DNA of 45,729 bases from HGM04593 sp045631205 (GCA_045631205.1 JAZQUI010000009.1:1-45729), one strand, 5' to 3'; counted from the first letter of the stretch, positions 8,504-18,400 are shown. Notes: generated from the letters alone by a model not told the origin. Translations and numbers: made by a program.

Positions 8504-8898
8504 TGGAGCTAGAGGGAGTCGAACCCTCGTCCAAACGAGGAAACTGAATGCTTTCTACACGCTTAGTCTTCGGTGAAGTTTTCGTGCATAAGCAAGACCG
8601 AGACCGCCAACTTATGCCTTATCCTCTAAAATGTCTCCCCGGCATCGAAGCCTGCCGTGGATAGTCCCGATTTGCCTGCACCACCGTATCGGATTGCTTC
8701 GGAACAACTGCGTCCGGGTGATGTCTCGTTCCAACACCTGGTGTCGGAATAAAGCTAATCTACTATACTTCGATTAAGCAGCGAGAGCATAATTTGTTTC
8801 GCCAGATAATTCTTTGCCGGCTCAGATTATAGTGCGAACCAACGAGGCACTGCGTGCTTACATACCTTTTCTACCCGCTGTCAAATCCAGATAGCCCC
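8504..8898 (-). ncRNA. ssrA: transfer-messenger RNA (tmRNA)
   Basis: This is a one-piece tmRNA, which rescues stalled ribosomes and tags unfinished proteins for degradation. The minus-strand 5' end GGGGCTATCTGGATTTGAC pairs its first seven bases with TAGCTCC near 8511-8505, forming a tRNA-like acceptor stem. The T arm contains GGGTTCGACTCCC. The tag frame is at 8803-8774 and reads GETNYALAA followed by TAA, so the added tag would be AGETNYALAA. This is the tag I recall for Bacteroides fragilis; Porphyromonas has GENNYALAA. The terminal CCA is not encoded. Exact ends are inferred from the acceptor stem. Confidence 0.96.
8774..8803 (-). other. tmRNA proteolysis-tag reading frame
   Basis: The minus strand encodes Gly-Glu-Thr-Asn-Tyr-Ala-Leu-Ala-Ala and a TAA stop. 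The resume codon is probably GGC at 8803-8801. The hydrophobic ALAA end is the usual ClpXP recognition signal. Confidence 0.9.
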
Positions 8899-8913
8899 AG
8901 TTATGTCTTGTGG

Positions 8914-8944
8914 CAAAGGTACTTATTTTTTCCCTGTTTTCAAA
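8914..8944 (-). promoter_or_regulatory. tmRNA promoter
   Basis: The minus strand has TTTG at 8944-8941, then 19 bases, then TACCTTTG at 8921-8914. Both match the Bacteroidota -33 and -7 elements at ideal spacing. The mature 5' end at 8898 lies 15 bases further on. This is the best promoter in the window. Confidence 0.8.
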
Positions 8945-9030
8945 TATTATTTCTCTCTTTTTTCTTTTTTTACACATGGTTGGTTAAATAAAGTCCATTT
9001 TTCCGTCAAGTGTTAACCGGTTTTTCTCTA

Positions 9031-9061
9031 TTGCATATATAATTAAAAAGGAGTATTTTTG
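9031..9061 (+). promoter_or_regulatory. mntP-ccsA promoter
   Basis: TTG at 9031-9033 is followed after 20 bases by TATTTTTG at 9054-9061, matching the -33 and -7 elements. Transcription would start near 9067, leaving only about 22 leader bases before the ATG at 9090. Such a short leader leaves no room for a manganese riboswitch. Confidence 0.7.
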
Positions 9062-9089
9062 CGGTAGTTACTTTCAAAATGAGATATTT

Positions 9090-9665
9090 ATGAGTCATTT
9101 GTATATATGGTTTTTGGCTCTTGCTCTTGCTATGGATTGTTTTGCTGTGTCAATTGCGAGCGGTGTTATTTATCGTCGTGTACGTTGGAAACAAATGCTT
9201 GCAATGGCATTCCTGTTTGGTTTCTTCCAGGCGTTTAATCCTTTGATAGGGTGGGTGGCTACCGATTATTTTCGTAAATTCATTGAGAGTGTCGACCATT
9301 GGATAGCCTTTGGCATTTTGGCATTCCTTGGTGTTCGTATGATTATGGATTCCTTCAAAACCGAGGAGGAAAAAACATTCAATCCCCGTAAATTGGGTGT
9401 TATCTTCACGCTTGCCATTGCCACCAGTATTGATGCTCTTGCAGTGGGTGTCTCTTTCTCCTGTATGGGCATAGTGACGCTGAGCGAACTCTTTTACCCC
9501 CTTGTTGTAATTGGCTTTGTGTCATCGTTGATGTCTCTTGTCGGTCTTTTCTTGGGAATATATTGCGGAAAAGGTTTTGCCCGTAGTCTGCGTGCCGAAC
9601 TTTGGGGCGGTATAATACTTCTTCTCATTGGTGTAAAGGTTCTTTTTGAGCATCTTTTGGCGTAG
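9090..9665 (+). CDS. mntP: MntP-family manganese efflux pump
   Basis: This 191-residue inner-membrane protein is a predicted Mn(II) exporter. It shows the two-fold repeat of the family: FLALALAMDCFAVSIASG in the first half and FTLAIATSIDALAVGVSFS in the second, each with an Asp inside a membrane helix. About six helices can be drawn. Length is usual for the family (about 185-195). It is read from a good promoter, and its TAG stop is four bases from the next gene, a cytochrome c assembly factor, so the two are likely co-transcribed. Confidence 0.92.
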   Translation: MSHLYIWFLALALAMDCFAVSIASGVIYRRVRWKQMLAMAFLFGFFQAFNPLIGWVATDYFRKFIESVDHWIAFGILAFLGVRMIMDSFKTEEEKTFNPRKLGVIFTLAIATSIDALAVGVSFSCMGIVTLSELFYPLVVIGFVSSLMSLVGLFLGIYCGKGFARSLRAELWGGIILLLIGVKVLFEHLLA

Positions 9666-9669
9666 TTTT

Positions 9670-11076
9670 ATGTATAAAAACTATCTGAAATTTATATCTT
9701 TCGGTTCGTTGGCATTGCTTGCCGTGTTGCTTGTTGTTGCAACCATTGTGGAACGCATTTACGGCGCAACCTTTTACTCATCGCCTTATTTTGTAGCACT
9801 GTGGGCAGTGATGCTTCTCTCTGCAGTGCTTTATATATTCTACACTCATGTGAAGAGAGCGGTGGCAACGCTTTTCCTGCATTTGGCTTTTGTAGTGGTG
9901 CTTGTGGGCGCATTTGTCACTTTTTTAACGGGTGAGCGTGGTTCGCTCTATTTGTGCAAGGATGCTCCGCCGTCGAGTATGTTTGTGAAGAACGATGGCG
10001 GGCTTGTAAGCTTTCCATTCCGTGTTACTCTTGGCGATTGTCGTGTGGTTTTTGTCGATGGTGGCAATGTACCCCGCGACTATGTTGCGGAACTTCTTGT
10101 GCAGTTACCCGGTGGCGAAAATGAGATTGCAATACTCTCTATGAACCATGTTTACGACCGTGAAGGTTTCCGTTTCTTCCTTTCCAATGTGGAGGGAGAG
10201 TCTGTTGCGTTGCTCGTGAGCCACGACCCGTGGGGCGTGCCAATCACTTATTTGGGGTATTTTCTTGTAGCACTGGGTTTTCTCTTCCTTTTTGCTTCGC
10301 GTAAAACCCAAATGAATGGTTTGAGGTTGTTGCTTAAAACCCGTGGGAATACCCTGCCTTGTAATGCCTCTTTTTCTCGTAAAATAACAATACTAATACT
10401 GTCTTTGTGCCTTTTTGGCAGTGTAACATATCAAGGTGTGTGCCGTTGGGTGGATACTGGGCTGTTTCCTGTGTCGAATGGTGCTGAAGTTTTGATGTTT
10501 ATTGCTTGGTGTTCATCGCTTTCTGCAATTGTGTTGTTGCGCAAGAATGGTGTTTTGGCTCTTGGGACTTTGTGTTTGTCGGCGTTGTGTGCGGTTGTTG
10601 CTTTATTGAGTGGGGCTGCTTCGTCGGGGGCAGTGCCTCCTGTGCTACGTACCCCTTTACTGCCTTTGCACGTGGTAACAATTGCTGTTTCTTATCTTCT
10701 CATTGGGCTTTTGGCTGTAAACTCCCTTGTTGCGTTATCTTTCTATAGGTTAAAACGTGACCATAACCGCTTGGAGAGCGCGGCGGCATCGGGACGCTTG
10801 TTGCTTTATTTTGCAACATTCCTGCTTGTGGTAGGAATGTTTCTTGGTGCTGTGTGGGCAAATATATCGTGGGGGCGTTATTGGGGGTGGGATCCCAAAG
10901 AGGTGTGGGCTTTGGTGACTCTTGTTGTGTGTTCTTTTGGCTTTCACACACGCTCACTGCCGTTTATGGCTCGTCCTCTTGTGTTTCATTATTTTTGCCT
11001 TGTGCTTTTTTTTGTTGCTTTGTTCACTTATCTTGGTGTAAATCTTTTGTTTGGTGGTTTGCATGCTTATGCGTGA
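9670..11076 (+). CDS. CcsA/ResC-type cytochrome c assembly protein
   Basis: The 468-residue membrane protein carries the WWD heme-handling signature ISWGRYWGWDPKEVWAL (about residues 397-413), which identifies the heme-export and ligation family CcsA/CcmF/ResC. The last eight or so helices form this domain. The N-terminal part (about 1-215) has several helices and a soluble loop and resembles a short ResB-like domain, so the protein may be a fused ResB-ResC as in NrfI/CcsBA. The start ATG 9670 is chosen because it lies four bases after mntP and begins a plausible first helix; the frame is open into mntP. No cytochrome gene (for example nrfHA) follows it here. Confidence 0.85.
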   Translation: MYKNYLKFISFGSLALLAVLLVVATIVERIYGATFYSSPYFVALWAVMLLSAVLYIFYTHVKRAVATLFLHLAFVVVLVGAFVTFLTGERGSLYLCKDAPPSSMFVKNDGGLVSFPFRVTLGDCRVVFVDGGNVPRDYVAELLVQLPGGENEIAILSMNHVYDREGFRFFLSNVEGESVALLVSHDPWGVPITYLGYFLVALGFLFLFASRKTQMNGLRLLLKTRGNTLPCNASFSRKITILILSLCLFGSVTYQGVCRWVDTGLFPVSNGAEVLMFIAWCSSLSAIVLLRKNGVLALGTLCLSALCAVVALLSGAASSGAVPPVLRTPLLPLHVVTIAVSYLLIGLLAVNSLVALSFYRLKRDHNRLESAAASGRLLLYFATFLLVVGMFLGAVWANISWGRYWGWDPKEVWALVTLVVCSFGFHTRSLPFMARPLVFHYFCLVLFFVALFTYLGVNLLFGGLHAYA

Positions 11077-11422
11077 CTTGTTTTAGAACCACGAAGCCTG
11101 CATCGGGCACATGTATATTGCTATGCTTATGATTGTATTTTTGCTTTTTGGTTCTCGGTGTCACTAACGGCTATTCTTTGTTTCTGTGTAAATTCTTTAT
11201 TGCCCTTTTGTGGCGCAAAAGGGCGCAAAACGCCCGGCACATAGGGCGTAACAGTCGCTCGGCCTCTGCTCGCGCTGTTTTAATGGATTGAAACAGCACT
11301 CGTTCGTCCCTCGCTTGTCATTAAGGCTTTTCGTCTCAGTTTAGGGGCTCCGGAAGTTCATCGCTTTGCGATAAGGATGCGGATATACACCAAATAGCTG
11401 TGTCAAGCAATAATTGGATATA
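11077..11422. other. non-coding region with several stem-loops
   Basis: No convincing gene is present in these 346 bases between converging ccsA and rny. The part 11202-11297 is rich in GC and inverted repeats: 11202-11210 pairs with 11216-11224 (9 bp), 11221-11225 with 11231-11235, the latter alternatively with 11244-11248, and 11274-11280 with 11291-11297. The rest (11077-11200 and 11298-11422) shows no pattern I can name. It may be an intergenic repeat or a structured RNA; either needs genome-wide comparison. Confidence 0.5.
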
Positions 11423-11462
11423 AAAATCAGAGGCAACTTCCGTGGAAGTTGCCTCTGATTTT
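11423..11462. terminator. bidirectional terminator between ccsA and rny
   Basis: A near-perfect inverted repeat pairs 11423-11440 with 11445-11462 around the four-base loop CGTG. A and T runs flank it, so it can end transcripts from both sides. Confidence 0.85.
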
Positions 11463-11481
11463 ATTGTTTGCGGGCTAGGTA

Positions 11482-13026
11482 TTATCGTGCATAATTTACA
11501 GCGCGTGTCTCGCGTATTACGGTGATTTTTACCTGTCCGGGGTAAGTCATTTCGTCCTGAATCTTCTTTGCGATTTCGCCCGAAAGGAGTTCTGTCTGTT
11601 TGTCGTCGATCTTGTCGGCGCCAACGATTACGCGCAACTCGCGACCGGCCTGTATAGCGTAGGTCTTTGTTACTCCGGGGTAAGACATTGCAAGTTGTTC
11701 AAGGTCGTGGAGACGTTTGATGTATGCCTCTACAATTTCGCGGCGTGCGCCGGGACGAGCACCGGAAATGGCGTCGCACACCTGTACGATGGGGGCGATG
11801 AGGCTTGTCATCTCCACCTCGTCGTGGTGGGCACCAATTGCGTTGCAGATATCTGGTTTCTCCTTGTATTTCTCGGCAATCTTCATACCATACTCTGCGT
11901 GTGGCAATTCGGTCTCTTCATCGGGCACTTTACCTATATCGTGCAACAAGCCGGCACGTTTCGCTTTCTTGGGGTTGAGACCGAGCTCGGCGGCCATAAC
12001 GGCGCAGAGATTTGCGGTCTCACGTGCGTGTTGCAAGAGGTTCTGGCCATACGATGAACGGTATTTCATCTTACCGATGATACGTATAAGTTCGGGGTGC
12101 AAACCGTGAATTCCGAGGTCGATAGTGGTGCGTTTACCGGTTTCGATAATCTCTTCCTCAATCTGCTTTTTCACCTTGGCGACAACCTCCTCGATACGTG
12201 CGGGGTGTATGCGGCCGTCGGCTACAAGCTGGTGAAGGGCAAGTCGTGCAATTTCGCGGCGTACGGGGTCGAACGCACTCAATACAATAGCTTCGGGAGT
12301 ATCGTCAACCACAATTTCCACGCCTGTGGCAGCCTCGAGAGCGCGAATGTTGCGGCCCTCACGACCGATGATGCGGCCTTTCATCTCATCGTTATCGATG
12401 TGGAATACTGTAACAGAGTTTTCAATAGCTGTCTCTGTGGCTACGCGCTGTATGGTTTGGATAACAATTTTCTTTGCCTCTTTACCGGCAGTCATCTTTG
12501 CGTCGTCGATAATATCGTTGATGTACGATGCAGCCTGTGTTTTTGCCTCCTCTTTGAGTGACTCAACAAGGCGCTCTTTTGCCTCCTCGGCCGAAAGTCC
12601 GCTGATGGCTTCGAGTTTCTCGCGCTCCTGCTGGTGCATTTTGTCGAGTTCCTCCTGTTTGCGCTCGAGTATCACTTTTTGTGCATCGAGGTTTTCTTTT
12701 AAGCCCTCAACTTCGTTTTTGCGGCGTTGCAAGTCTTCGTTGCGCTGGTTCATTTGAATCTCGCGCTGTTTCAAGTGGTGCTCGGCCTGCTGAATTTTGT
12801 TGTTACGCTGTGAAATCTCTTTCTCGAGTTCCGCTTTTTTGTTCAGGAATTTCTCCTTTACCTCGAGCAACTTGTTCTTCTTTATCACTTCGGCCTCCTT
12901 ATGTGCTTCTTCGATAATTCGGTTGAATTTCGATTTAAGGCCGAATTTGATTATAACGTATTGGGTGATGCAGCCTATAAGTGCTCCTGCAACAGCTCCA
13001 ATGATTAATGATGTGGGTGTAAACAT
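11482..13026 (-). CDS. rny: ribonuclease Y
   Basis: This 514-residue membrane-anchored endoribonuclease starts mRNA decay. It has a single N-terminal membrane helix (about 5-25), a long charged coiled coil (about 35-165), a KH RNA-binding domain with GRIIGREGRN at 217-226, and an HD metal-dependent nuclease domain with LHDIGKVPDEE (His362-Asp363). Length and domain order are standard. It lies 121 bases downstream of zapA on the same strand; whether they share a transcript is unclear, because I see neither a good -7 box nor a terminator in the gap. Confidence 0.96.
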   Translation of the reverse strand: MFTPTSLIIGAVAGALIGCITQYVIIKFGLKSKFNRIIEEAHKEAEVIKKNKLLEVKEKFLNKKAELEKEISQRNNKIQQAEHHLKQREIQMNQRNEDLQRRKNEVEGLKENLDAQKVILERKQEELDKMHQQEREKLEAISGLSAEEAKERLVESLKEEAKTQAASYINDIIDDAKMTAGKEAKKIVIQTIQRVATETAIENSVTVFHIDNDEMKGRIIGREGRNIRALEAATGVEIVVDDTPEAIVLSAFDPVRREIARLALHQLVADGRIHPARIEEVVAKVKKQIEEEIIETGKRTTIDLGIHGLHPELIRIIGKMKYRSSYGQNLLQHARETANLCAVMAAELGLNPKKAKRAGLLHDIGKVPDEETELPHAEYGMKIAEKYKEKPDICNAIGAHHDEVEMTSLIAPIVQVCDAISGARPGARREIVEAYIKRLHDLEQLAMSYPGVTKTYAIQAGRELRVIVGADKIDDKQTELLSGEIAKKIQDEMTYPGQVKITVIRETRAVNYAR

Positions 13027-13147
13027 AATGTGTTATAAGTTTTAAATATATAATAAAACGCATCGAATACCCGGCAGTGCGGCGTTTGTGCGCCGTTTGT
13101 CGTAATATTACAATGCGTGAAATTGCGAATAAGTGAATTGTGAAATA

Positions 13148-13441
13148 CTATTCTTGCGAGAGGTTTTTGTCAATAAGACGTGAAAGTTCGTTAACCTTGC
13201 TCAAAATGTTGGCAGAGCCCACTTTGTCGGCCTGCTTTACAAGTTCCAGGGCAATGTCTATAGCTGCCATGGCGTAAACTCTCACTCCTCCCTCGCCCGA
13301 AAAGAGCTGCTTGTATATTATTAGCTTTTCGTTTGTCAAACGTGCTGCTTGGCGGTAATACGGCTCCTCGCTTGCCTTTATTGTAAGCGGGAAGGATATT
13401 CCGTCTATTACAAGATTTATTCCCAATTCTCTATCTTCCAT
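13148..13441 (-). CDS. zapA: cell division protein ZapA
   Basis: This 97-residue protein matches ZapA, which cross-links FtsZ filaments at mid-cell. The N-terminal strand section reads INLVIDGISFPLTIKASEEPYYRQAA. The central helix has MAAIDIALELVKQADK, and the end is helical. There is no signal or membrane segment. It starts 14 bases after a small coiled-coil gene, a pairing common in Bacteroidales, which supports the call. rny follows. Confidence 0.85.
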   Translation of the reverse strand: MEDRELGINLVIDGISFPLTIKASEEPYYRQAARLTNEKLIIYKQLFSGEGGVRVYAMAAIDIALELVKQADKVGSANILSKVNELSRLIDKNLSQE

Positions 13442-13455
13442 TTGCTCGGTCTTTT

Positions 13456-13749
13456 TTATTTTTTAAGCGACTCAATGCAGTGGTCGATTTCACGCACAAG
13501 CTTCGATATGCGCTCGCGTGTCTGTCCAATCTCGGCATCGCTGAGGCTTATCACTTTGGCTTGTTTAAGATTGTTGTAGTTACTTTCGAGTGCTTTGCAT
13601 CGCAAAAGTGTTTCCTGCAAGGTGTTTTCTTTCTCCTCGAGCAGGCGGGTCAATTCGTTGTTGCGCTCTTTCATCTGCTTGTATTTGTACAGAAGCAGGT
13701 GTAGCTTTTCCTCGAATTGTTCCAGCGCAATTTTATCGTTCTCGGTCAT
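13456..13749 (-). CDS. small coiled-coil protein upstream of zapA
   Basis: This protein of 97 residues is almost entirely helical and charged, with a heptad-like coiled coil (EQFEEKLHLLLYKYKQMKER, then NELTRLLEEKENTLQ). It has no known catalytic motif. I chose the ATG at 13749 (MTENDKIALEQ) because the coiled coil follows at once; a start at 13776 adds nine residues (MYLQNDCRI) and cannot be excluded. Its position next to zapA suggests a division-related partner, similar in form to ZapB, but that is inference from place and shape only. Confidence 0.7.
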   Translation of the reverse strand: MTENDKIALEQFEEKLHLLLYKYKQMKERNNELTRLLEEKENTLQETLLRCKALESNYNNLKQAKVISLSDAEIGQTRERISKLVREIDHCIESLKK

Positions 13750-13853
13750 AATACGACAATCATTTTGCAAATACATTTATACGAGCGGGTAAGATACGTT
13801 ACATTTGTTTTTATGTATTTTACAACGCGTGCAATATATATTCACAGATATTG

Positions 13854-13861
13854 CAAATATA
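13854..13861 (-). promoter_or_regulatory. -7 box for the coiled-coil/zapA genes
   Basis: The minus strand reads TATATTTG, matching TAnnTTTG, about 105 bases upstream of the preferred start. No clear -33 element is present. Confidence 0.4.
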
Positions 13862-13996
13862 GATGATTTTTTGGAAATTTGAAAGACTTGTCCGCTTTTT
13901 TGCGTCGATGTATAAATATTTCTTCCCCCACCAGGGTATCTTCTACCGTGGTTGTTCCCATAAAAAGGGGAATTTATAGCACATAGTGGTGTAAAA

Positions 13997-15382
13997 TCAG
14001 TTTCCTAAAATGATACTTACAAGCATGGTTATATCGGCAATATCCACCATGCCGTCGCAGTCTACATCGCCGTCGGGAGTGAGCATGCTGGGGTCGAGAA
14101 TCATTGCCACAAGCGTGGTTATGTCGGCAATGTCAACTGTGTCATCTTTGTTTACATCGCCCAATATTGCCCGTTCCTCTATGTTCGTAAAGTTTTTCCA
14201 ATAGGGTGCAGTGCGGTAATATTCCCTTGTTTCAACCGGAACATAAAGGATGGCTCTGCTGTAAAGACCATCGAATGTGTATGTGCCGATTGTAGGCGGG
14301 TTAGTTGCTCTCGATGATATTTCGGTCAATCCTGTACAGCCATAGAAGGCACCATCGCCTATCTTGGTTATGTCACCGGGCAATTTAATATCTTTAAGGC
14401 CTGTGCAATTGAGGAATGCCCACTCTTCAATCTCTGTTATGCAATCGGTGGGTATTGTAATGATTTTAAGTCCTTCACAGCCATAGAAAGCCCACTCTCC
14501 AATGATGGTAACACTTTGGGGAATTGCCGTCTCTTTGCATCCCTGAACAAGCCTGTCTGTGGCTTTTTCAATTATAGCGTCGCTGTGGTTGCGGCTGTCG
14601 TAAACAGGGTTGCCACTTTCTACAACAATTTCTGTGAGAGCCGAACAGCCGTTGAAAGCGTGTTTTTCAATGGTCGTTGTGTTTGCAGGTATTGTAATCT
14701 TTGTGAGCGCAGTGCATCCTTCAAATGCCGAACTTCCTATGGTTGCGAGTTCTTTAGGCAATGTAATGCTTTTTAATTTCGTACAGCCGAAGAATGCAGC
14801 ATCGCCTATGTTGTTCAAATTCTTGGGCAATGTTATTGTTGCAAGTTCTGTACATCCTTTGAATGTGAATGCATCTATGTTTTCGAGTTCGTTGGGAAGT
14901 GTTATGAAAGTAAGGGATGTGCAACCGCTGAAAGCGTCGGCTGCAATGGTTTTTATGCTCTCGGGGAGTGTGATGCTTGTAAGCTTTGTACATTCGCTGA
15001 ACGCTGCGGTGCCAATGGCGGTTGTTCCTTTGCTCACTACAATTTCGGCCAGCGCGGTGCAGTTGTAGAATGTGTAACTATCGATAATCTCAACACTTCC
15101 CGGCAAAGTTATAGCTGTAAGTTCCGTGCATCCCCAAAATGTTTCGGGTTCAATCCCTGTGACATTGTATGTTATGCCTTGGTGTGTCACAGTTGCAGGT
15201 ATCACCACTTGACCGCAGTAGTGCTCAGCGGAATTGCCGGCGTGGGTAACCTTTGCGCTCTTTTTTTCGTGAGAGTGTATATTATAGAAGACACCTTCGC
15301 TTTCAAAGTCAAAAGCGTATATGGTTGAGCAGCATAGCAAAAGCAATGCGGCAAGTATGGGTTTTAGGTGTTTACTCTTCAT
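13997..15382 (-). CDS. secreted BspA-like leucine-rich repeat protein with C-terminal dockerin
   Basis: This 461-residue protein has a signal peptide (MKSKHLKPILAALLLLCCSTIYA), then about a dozen BspA/TpLRR-type repeats of 23 residues between roughly 70 and 380 (units of the form FxGCTxLxxITLPxxLxxI). The C-terminal 57 residues form a type I dockerin-like module: two calcium-loop segments, GDVNKDDTVDIADI (about 408-421) and GDVDCDGMVDIADI (about 438-451), each followed by a short helix. BspA repeats bind host or bacterial surface partners; dockerins bind cohesins. No enzyme domain is visible. It lies 58 bases after the C10 protease gene on the same strand with no terminator between, so both may be co-expressed. 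Confidence 0.85.
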   Translation of the reverse strand: MKSKHLKPILAALLLLCCSTIYAFDFESEGVFYNIHSHEKKSAKVTHAGNSAEHYCGQVVIPATVTHQGITYNVTGIEPETFWGCTELTAITLPGSVEIIDSYTFYNCTALAEIVVSKGTTAIGTAAFSECTKLTSITLPESIKTIAADAFSGCTSLTFITLPNELENIDAFTFKGCTELATITLPKNLNNIGDAAFFGCTKLKSITLPKELATIGSSAFEGCTALTKITIPANTTTIEKHAFNGCSALTEIVVESGNPVYDSRNHSDAIIEKATDRLVQGCKETAIPQSVTIIGEWAFYGCEGLKIITIPTDCITEIEEWAFLNCTGLKDIKLPGDITKIGDGAFYGCTGLTEISSRATNPPTIGTYTFDGLYSRAILYVPVETREYYRTAPYWKNFTNIEERAILGDVNKDDTVDIADITTLVAMILDPSMLTPDGDVDCDGMVDIADITMLVSIILGN

Positions 15383-15440
15383 TTTTTTGTATTTATGCTT
15401 CCAAATTAGCGGTTAGGAGTCTGTATTATATGCGGAGTAG

Positions 15441-18400
15441 TTACTTTCCCTGAAGTATTATCGATACAAGCTTTGTTATGTCGGCAATATCCACGCTACC
15501 ATCGTTGTTTATGTCGGCAGTATCGGTGTAGGTGCTGCTCAATATGAGGGCAACAATAGTGGTTATGTCGGCAATGTCCACATCGCCATCATTGTTTATG
15601 TCGCCATTTATAGCAGCGCCCTCCTCCACAATATTGTTGAACCTGTTCCAGTAGGTGGTTGAAACTTTTACGCTTTCTTCCACTGGTATAAACATAATCT
15701 GGTCGAGCATGAAGCGGAAAGCAAATTTATTGCCACTCTTTGCTGTGTATCGTCCAGAATTATTCATTTGTGCGGGGCGTAACAATTCTATGTTTACATC
15801 GACTGTAAATTCCTTATTGTTGTCTTCGAAATATCGGCTGTTTTTCAAGTCGAAAATATAATCCTCTCCGGTGGAATCTTTAAGGAAAATTGTGTCTATT
15901 ACTGCGCGGTTGGGTACAATGGCCGATGTTTCGGGTACATACCACTTGCGGCTCACCTCCACTGAATCGCCGGGCAAGAGTGCGAGCAATTCATTTTCTT
16001 GGCTCACTTTAACTCGCAGATAAGAGTCGGCATATTGTGGGAGTGTGGTACTGCTTACCACAGTGTCTTTATACGACTTAATGAACCAGGGTGGTGTTAC
16101 AAGAGCTATTTTGTACAGGCCACTGCGTGTACCGCTTAATCCAAATGTCACTTTGGGGAGTTCTGTAACTTCAGTCTTGCTGGGTTGGTAAGCCAGCAGG
16201 TAATCATTGCCAAGAAGCGAACCGGTTACATCGGAGTTTTGCTTATCGATTGTTACAGTTTCGTAATTGGCGTTGGTATTATAGTTTTTCATTGCACTCC
16301 GCAAGTTGTTGCAATGTACTGTAGTTAGTGCAATGTCGTAAGCTTCTCTCTGTGATACGTTCGATTGATAAGCCGCTTTAGTGCCGGCAGGTACATACAG
16401 AATGGCCTCATCGCTAATGTCTGCAAAGGTGTTGTTGAAAAGTAATGCGGGTGTTTCGCCCTGTACATAAATGCTCGTTAGGTTGCTGCAACCGTCGAAA
16501 GCACACTCTCCAATGTTTGTTACACCTGCAGGTATGGTGATGCTTGTTATTGTGGTGTTGCTGCGGAAAGCATTGTCGCCAATGTTGTAGCTCTCTCCTT
16601 TGTAATTATCGGGGAGGGTTACTTCACTGTCGCAGCCTTTGTATGTCAAAAGTGTTCCGTAGCTGTCAAATATGAAATCGCCCTCAATTGTGGCGCCGGG
16701 TATGCTTATTACATTAGCTGCATAACGGGCTATGCCACCATGGGTGGTTGCACCTTTTACAATATCCAAAGCCGAAAAGTTATACACCTCTTTGAGCTTT
16801 GAGCAAGCGGCGAATGCGTCGGTTTCAATACTTGTAATGCTTGCCGGAATTGTAATTTCTGTCAAGCCGGTGCAGTTGCGGAAAGCATCTTGACCAATAA
16901 CCTTAATGGTGTAGCTGTTCCCCTCGTATGTGACATTCTCTGGAATTGTTATTTCGCCGGTGTATTCATTGCTAAATTGGCTGTAGTTATCACCTTGGTA
17001 AGTTACCTTCACAGTCTTGTTCGTCTCGTTTATAATAGAGTAGAAGATACCGTCAGCCTCAAATGTTGCTCCTGAAATAGTAAGTTCATCGTAATATATA
17101 TATGTGTTATCGGCCCACCAGTAACTGTTGCTGCGTATTCCGAACCAGAACTTATTTCCACTTTCGGGTATAGTGAATGTTACGGTAAACTGCCTCTCTT
17201 CATTCGTCGGGATATTTGCATATTGGCTTACTTCGTGGGTATAACCATCGTTTGCTATTAGTGAACAAGTGAAGGAATCGTCGAAATCGGTTGCTGTATT
17301 ATTCTTTAGCGTGAATGTTATCTCTATAGTTTCAGAATTTGATATTATTTTTGGATATTCAATCCTTGTCACTTCCACTGCTGAGGGGACATATGTGTCG
17401 GGGACGGAAATTGTTGCTGTCTCCCCGTTTAGTGTTACAACAAGGTGGTCGGCTTTACCGTTTGCATATTTGCAGTACATTTTTTTTACCTCGTCGCTAT
17501 CGATGGTCTTGTACACCGGTATAAGTTTGTATTCACCGTCGGGAACGTCATTTGGGATATTGATATAACACTCCATCCAGCTGCAACTCCATCCCGATCC
17601 TAAAGAATATATAAAGTCCTCGTCAAAAGAGTATGATATAATTTCGTCATTTTTTGTAATGGCAAGGCCGAAATATCCCTCGGAATAGTTAATTGAGGCA
17701 TTTTCAATACCGGTATAGACTGCGTAGATGTTTGAACGTTCAAAAGTTGTTTGTTCGGGTATATTGAAATATTCATATACAATATCGGGTAGATTTACCG
17801 GGGCTTGTGTGTTTTGTGGGCTTACACCACAAACAGCATATTGCCAACTATTATAATTCATGGAGGTTAGCTCAAAGTAACCATCTTCATAACCGTCCCA
17901 TCCCCAATTTATGTGGAAAAGTCCATCGGTGTTGTACCCATCACACACAAAGAGATGTCCTCCTCCTGTTGCATTCTGACCTCGATATATCACGGGGCGT
18001 TGCTTGTTGAGTTCACTTTTTATAATGGCCTCCCACTCATTGAATGTGAAATATTTTCTCTGCAGCATTTGTGCCCCTTTGTATCCGAATTTGTTTACCA
18101 AGGCCTCTGTAATCTTTGTAGTGTAGCCGGTTGTTTCATAGGAACAATAATCAGATTCTATAGCAAAGCCACAAGCACGCATAAGTTGGGCAACTGCATT
18201 ACTTTGTACGGTTGTGTATTCCGAGGTGTATTCGTTGAGCATATTATCCCAGTCAAATGTAATCCAGTCGAGGTTGTCGTAAATTTCAATACTATGGTTG
18301 TCGGTAGTATAGGAAAAAGTGCCTGTTACTTGGTTGGGATACCGGTGGTAGTTTATAACCTGTGCCATAGCTGTTGCGCAACAACCGGTTACGCAAGTGC

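Noticed and set aside
8940..9089. manganese riboswitch (yybP-ykoY type) before mntP
   Set aside because: The predicted start at about 9067 leaves only about 22 leader bases, and I see no matching fold upstream.
13027..13147. 6S RNA or other small RNA between zapA and rny
   Set aside because: Only 121 bases are available, less than a usual 6S RNA, and only one 5-base stem (13080-13084 with 13091-13095) is visible.
14280..15130. CRISPR-like or tandem DNA repeat
   Set aside because: The repeating pattern comes from BspA-type leucine-rich repeats at the protein level; the DNA units are diverged and have no spacer layout.
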